NCBI GenBank assembly: GCA_031178805.1
Contig: JAPSIJ010000015.1
Location: 1 to 16,232, forward strand
Direction of reading: 5' to 3'
Length of the DNA stretch: 16,232 nucleotides
Origin: Cellulomonas sp.
GTDB taxonomy: Bacteria > Actinomycetota > Actinomycetes > Actinomycetales > Cellulomonadaceae
Every line of letters begins with the position of its first letter. Position 1 is the stretch's first letter. The notes beneath the pieces were generated by a model. That model ran no database searches, had not been told where the DNA came from, and worked only from the letters and a program-made list of their open reading frames with translations. The position numbers and the translations under genes were made by a program. Of the stretch, positions 13,242-16,232 are shown one piece after another.

Positions 13242-14297
13242 GTGGAGAGACTGCACGACGCCGACCGCCGGGACTTCGGGTCCGACAACTACGCGGGGGT
13301 GCACCCCGAGGTGCTCGCCGCCCTCGCCGCCGCCAACGAGGGGCACGTCCCGGGCTACGGGGCCGACCCGTACACCGAGCACCTGCAGGAGGTGCTCCAG
13401 GAGCACTTCGGCCGGGACGCCACCGCGTACCCGGTGTTCAACGGCACGGGCGCGAACGTCGTCGCGCTGCAGACGATGCTGCCCCGCTGGGGTGCCGTGA
13501 TCTGCGCCGAGACGGCGCACATCAACACGGACGAGAACGCCGCCCCGGAGCGGGTCGGCGGGATCAAGCTGCTGACCGTCCCGACCCCGGACGGCAAGCT
13601 CACCCCGGAGCTCGTCGACCGGCACGCGCACGGGTTCGGCGACCAGCACCGCGCCCAGCCCGGCGTCGTCTCGATCACCCAGGCGACCGAGCTCGGCACG
13701 GTGTACACCCCGGACGAGATCCTGGCGATCACCCAGCACGCCCACGCCCTGGGGATGCGGGTGCACCTGGACGGCTCCCGGCTGGTGAACGCCGCCGCGT
13801 CGCTCGACCTGCCGATGCGGGCGCTGACCACCGACGTCGGCGTGGACGTCGTGTCGCTCGGCGGCACGAAGAACGGCGCGCTGTTCGGCGAGGCGGTCCT
13901 CGAGCTCACGCCGGGGGCCACCCCCGGCATCGCGTTCCAGCGCAAGGTCGACATGCAGCTCGCGTCGAAGATGCGGTTCGTCTCCGCGCAGCTCGTCGCG
14001 CTGTTCGAGGGCGACGTGTGGCTGCGGTCGGCGCGGCACGCCAACGCGATGGCGCAGCGGCTGCGCGCCGGGGTCGAGGGCCTGCCCGGGGTGCGGGTCA
14101 CGCAGGCCACCGAGGCCAACGCCGTGTTCGTCGCGCTGCCGCCCGGCGCCGCCGAGGCGCTGCGCGAGGTCCGGCGGTTCTACGACTGGAACCGGGCGAC
14201 CGGCGAGGTGCGCTGGATGTGCGCCTTCGACACCACCGAGGCGGACGTGGACGCGTTCGTCGCCGCGGTGGCCGACGTCACCGCCCGCGCCGCCTGA
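13242..14297 (+). CDS. ltaE: Low-specificity L-threonine aldolase / beta-eliminating lyase-like PLP enzyme
   Basis: A 351-residue fold-type I PLP enzyme of the threonine aldolase/beta-eliminating lyase group. Visible landmarks are DFGSDNYAGVHPEVLAAL at the N-terminus, FNGTGANVVAL (66-76), the ring-stacking histidine H93 in AETAHINTDE, D177 in MRVHLDGSRLVNAA, and the Schiff-base lysine K210 in SLGGTKNGALFGEA. Threonine aldolases split L-threonine or L-allo-threonine to glycine and acetaldehyde, feeding glycine and one-carbon metabolism; some relatives act on other beta-hydroxy amino acids. GTG 13242 is chosen because AGGA sits seven bases upstream, with a CAGGAT -10-like sequence at 13230-13235 that would alternatively allow a leaderless mRNA. 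The open frame extending back to 13080 overlaps the zur-like gene and is a shadow. Confidence 0.88.
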   Translation: MERLHDADRRDFGSDNYAGVHPEVLAALAAANEGHVPGYGADPYTEHLQEVLQEHFGRDATAYPVFNGTGANVVALQTMLPRWGAVICAETAHINTDENAAPERVGGIKLLTVPTPDGKLTPELVDRHAHGFGDQHRAQPGVVSITQATELGTVYTPDEILAITQHAHALGMRVHLDGSRLVNAAASLDLPMRALTTDVGVDVVSLGGTKNGALFGEAVLELTPGATPGIAFQRKVDMQLASKMRFVSAQLVALFEGDVWLRSARHANAMAQRLRAGVEGLPGVRVTQATEANAVFVALPPGAAEALREVRRFYDWNRATGEVRWMCAFDTTEADVDAFVAAVADVTARAA

Positions 14298-14311
14298 CGC
14301 CCGCCGCACGC

Positions 14312-14349
14312 CGACGGCCCGGCACCCCCGAGGGGGAGCCGGGCCGTCG
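14312..14349. terminator. Strong hairpin, probable bidirectional terminator
   Basis: CGACGGCCCGGC (14312-14323) and GCCGGGCCGTCG (14338-14349) form a perfect 12-bp stem, and inner CCCCC/GGGGG runs extend it. It sits between the convergent ends of the aldolase and helicase genes. Confidence 0.78.
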
Positions 14350-14370
14350 TGCGTCGGGCGGGGCCGGGCG

Positions 14371-16215
14371 TCAGCGGGGCGCGGAGGTGCGGCGCGGCCG
14401 GCTGTCGCGGGCGCCGTCCCGGCCGCCGTCCCGGCCACCGGCGCGGGGGCCGGCGTGGCCGCCGGTGTGGTGCGCCGGGCCGCGCGAGGCGCCGCCGGAC
14501 GGGCGGGCGCCGCCACCGCGGGGGCCCTCGTCGACGCGGATCCGCAGCGGGCGGCCGGCCACGCGGGCGCGGCCGATCCGGTCGAACGCCTCCGGCGACA
14601 GGCCGGCCGGGATCTCGACGAGGGAGAACGTCGAGAAGATGTCGATCTTCCCGAGGTCCTTGCCCGTCAGGCCGCCCTCGTTGGTCAGCGCGCCGACGAT
14701 CGCACCGGGCTGCACGTTGTCCTGCGAGCCGACCGACAGGCGGTAGCGCGGGCCGCCGCTGCTCGGGCGGGCGGCGCGGGACCGGCCGCCCTCGGCGCCC
14801 TCGCGGCGCGGGCCGCGCTCCGGCGCCAGGTTGGCGCGGGACAGGGCGTCGTCCAGGTCGTCGCCCTCGGCCGGGCGGGGCGCGGGGCCCTCGTCGCCGA
14901 CGGCCAGCGCGGCCAGCACGGCGATCAGGTCGGCGGCGCCGACCCCGGGGTGCGCCGCGAGGAACTCGTCGGCGGCCGTGCGGTACAGGTCCAGGCGGCC
15001 GAGCTCGAGGCGGGCGGGCACCCGGCCGAGCAGCTGCGTCACCCGGTGCGCGGACACGTCCGCGGGGGAGGGGATCTGGATCTGCTCGAGCTGCTGGCGG
15101 GTGGTGCGCTCGATCGCGCGCAGCTTGCCCTGCTCGTTCGGGGTGACGAACGTCAGCGCCTCGCCGGTGCGGCCGGCGCGGCCGGTGCGCCCGATGCGGT
15201 GCACGTACGCCTCGGGCTCGCCGGGGACGTCGAAGTTCACGACCAGGCCGATGCGGTCGATGTCCAGGCCGCGGGCCGCGACGTCGGTGGCGACCAGCAC
15301 GTTGATCGCGCCCGAGCGGACGCGCTCGACGATCTTCTCGCGGTCGCCCTGCGCCACGTCGCCCGAGATGTAGGCGGCGGCGACGCCGCGCTCGACGAGC
15401 GAGACGGCGACGTCCTCGGCGGCGCTGCGGGTGCGCACGAACACGATGGCGGCGTCCGCGTCGGACACGGCGAGCACGCGGGCCAGGGCCCCCGCCTTGT
15501 GGCGGAACGGCACGACCGCGTAGGTCTGCCGGACGCTCGTCACGGTCGACGACTGCCGGGACACGGTGATCTCGACCGGGTCGGTGAGGTGCTTCGCGGC
15601 GACGCGGCGGATGGCCGGCGGCATGGTCGCCGAGAACAGCGCGACCTGCTTGCTGTCCGGCGTCGCGGACGCGATGCGGTCGACGTCGTCGACGAAGCCC
15701 ATGCGGAGCATCTCGTCGGCCTCGTCGAGGGCGAGGAACCGCACCGCGTCGAGCTTCAGGCTGCCGCGGTCCAGGTGGTCGATGATCCGGCCCGGGGTGC
15801 CGACGACGACCTGCGCACCGGCGCGGAGCGCGCGCTGCTGCGGCTGGTAGGGGGAGCCGCCGTAGACGGGCACGACCTCCAGGCCGGGCATCTTCGAGGC
15901 GAACGACTCGAGCGCCTCGGCGACCTGCATGGCGAGCTCGCGGGTCGGGGCCAGGACGATCGCCTGGACCTCACGCAGCTCGGGGTCGACCGCGGCGAGC
16001 AGCGGCAGGCCGAACGCGGCGGTCTTGCCGGTGCCGGTCTGCGCGACACCGGTGATGTCGCGGCCCGACAGCAGGGCGGGGATCGCCTCCGCCTGGATGG
16101 CGGTCGGGGTGGTGAAGCCGAGCCCGAGGACGGCCTCGCGCAGCGGCGCGGGCAGGTCCAGGTCGGCGAAGGTGGTGGCGTTCTCGGGCAGGGCAGGGTC
16201 GAGCACAGACGTCAT
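14371..16215 (-). CDS. deaD: DEAD-box ATP-dependent RNA helicase with DbpA-type RNA-binding domain
   Basis: A 614-residue helicase. Numbered from ATG 16215, the core motifs are Q (TTPTAIQ, 35-41), I (AQTGTGKT, 58-65), Ia (PTRELA, 90-95), Ib (TPGR, 140-143), II (DEAD, 164-167), III (SAT, 195-197), IV (IVFVRT), V (ATDVAARGLDI) and VI (HRIGRTGR, 339-346). Residues about 488-562 form a DbpA/CsdA-type RNA-binding domain (PRYRLSVGSQDNVQPGAIVG). The last 50 residues are a Gly/Arg-rich tail (GGRDGGRDGARDSRPRR) likely to bind RNA non-specifically. Such enzymes remodel structured RNA in ribosome assembly, mRNA decay and cold adaptation. No clear Shine-Dalgarno precedes ATG 16215, and an in-frame GTG at 16227 is possible. 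The promoter lies beyond the window. Confidence 0.93.
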   Translation of the reverse strand: MTSVLDPALPENATTFADLDLPAPLREAVLGLGFTTPTAIQAEAIPALLSGRDITGVAQTGTGKTAAFGLPLLAAVDPELREVQAIVLAPTRELAMQVAEALESFASKMPGLEVVPVYGGSPYQPQQRALRAGAQVVVGTPGRIIDHLDRGSLKLDAVRFLALDEADEMLRMGFVDDVDRIASATPDSKQVALFSATMPPAIRRVAAKHLTDPVEITVSRQSSTVTSVRQTYAVVPFRHKAGALARVLAVSDADAAIVFVRTRSAAEDVAVSLVERGVAAAYISGDVAQGDREKIVERVRSGAINVLVATDVAARGLDIDRIGLVVNFDVPGEPEAYVHRIGRTGRAGRTGEALTFVTPNEQGKLRAIERTTRQQLEQIQIPSPADVSAHRVTQLLGRVPARLELGRLDLYRTAADEFLAAHPGVGAADLIAVLAALAVGDEGPAPRPAEGDDLDDALSRANLAPERGPRREGAEGGRSRAARPSSGGPRYRLSVGSQDNVQPGAIVGALTNEGGLTGKDLGKIDIFSTFSLVEIPAGLSPEAFDRIGRARVAGRPLRIRVDEGPRGGGARPSGGASRGPAHHTGGHAGPRAGGRDGGRDGARDSRPRRTSAPR

Positions 16216-16232
16216 GGAAGACAGCACCGTTT

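Overview
The window is very GC-rich and dense with genes. It looks like chromosomal DNA of a high-GC Actinomycetota, probably a Cellulomonas-like member of the Micrococcales. This placement is inferred from family content (GAF/ANTAR regulator, EAL-DICT protein, Ku with a lysine-rich tail, HHHH-type Zur, DeaD-type helicase), from base composition, and from several starts preceded by TANNNT-type -10 elements with little or no leader. No rRNA, tRNA, CRISPR array, insertion sequence or prophage gene was seen. No gap between genes exceeds 300 bases.

Layout. Positions 1-609 hold the 3' part of a GAF/ANTAR RNA-binding antiterminator gene (+), followed by a class IV PLP aminotransferase resembling aminodeoxychorismate lyase (+, 672-1523). 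Convergent to it are an M20 metallopeptidase (-, 1533-2681) and an EAL-DICT protein (-, 2734-4086). Divergent from the EAL gene is a two-gene polysaccharide-type unit (+). Its first gene is a processive-type GT2 glycosyltransferase with an N-terminal MshEN (c-di-GMP-binding type) domain (4174-6048). The second, overlapping by 56 bases, is a polytopic membrane protein (5993-7144). A small acidic protein follows (7222-7431), then a strong hairpin and a Dps ferritin-like gene (-, 7520-8104).

Positions 8216-12200 form a non-homologous end-joining locus. A LigD-type polymerase (-, 8216-9112) and an ATP-dependent DNA ligase (-, 9112-10050) are separate genes overlapping by one base. Divergent from them are Ku (+, 10119-11141) and, three bases later, a PHP phosphoesterase carrying a PolX-like N-terminal domain but no polymerase core (+, 11145-12200). 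Downstream lie an HU-family protein (12362-12643), a Zur-type Fur regulator (12781-13185), a threonine-aldolase-like PLP enzyme (13242-14297) and, convergent, a DEAD-box RNA helicase with a DbpA-type RNA-binding domain (-, 14371-16215).

The two most interesting units are these. (1) An EAL (c-di-GMP phosphodiesterase-type) gene sits back to back with a glycosyltransferase fused to a c-di-GMP receptor-type domain, which suggests a self-contained c-di-GMP-controlled surface glycan module. (2) The end-joining locus has a split Lig/Pol pair, no visible LigD nuclease domain, and a PHP nuclease-like protein linked to Ku that might supply end processing. Both readings are inferences from domain content and gene order.
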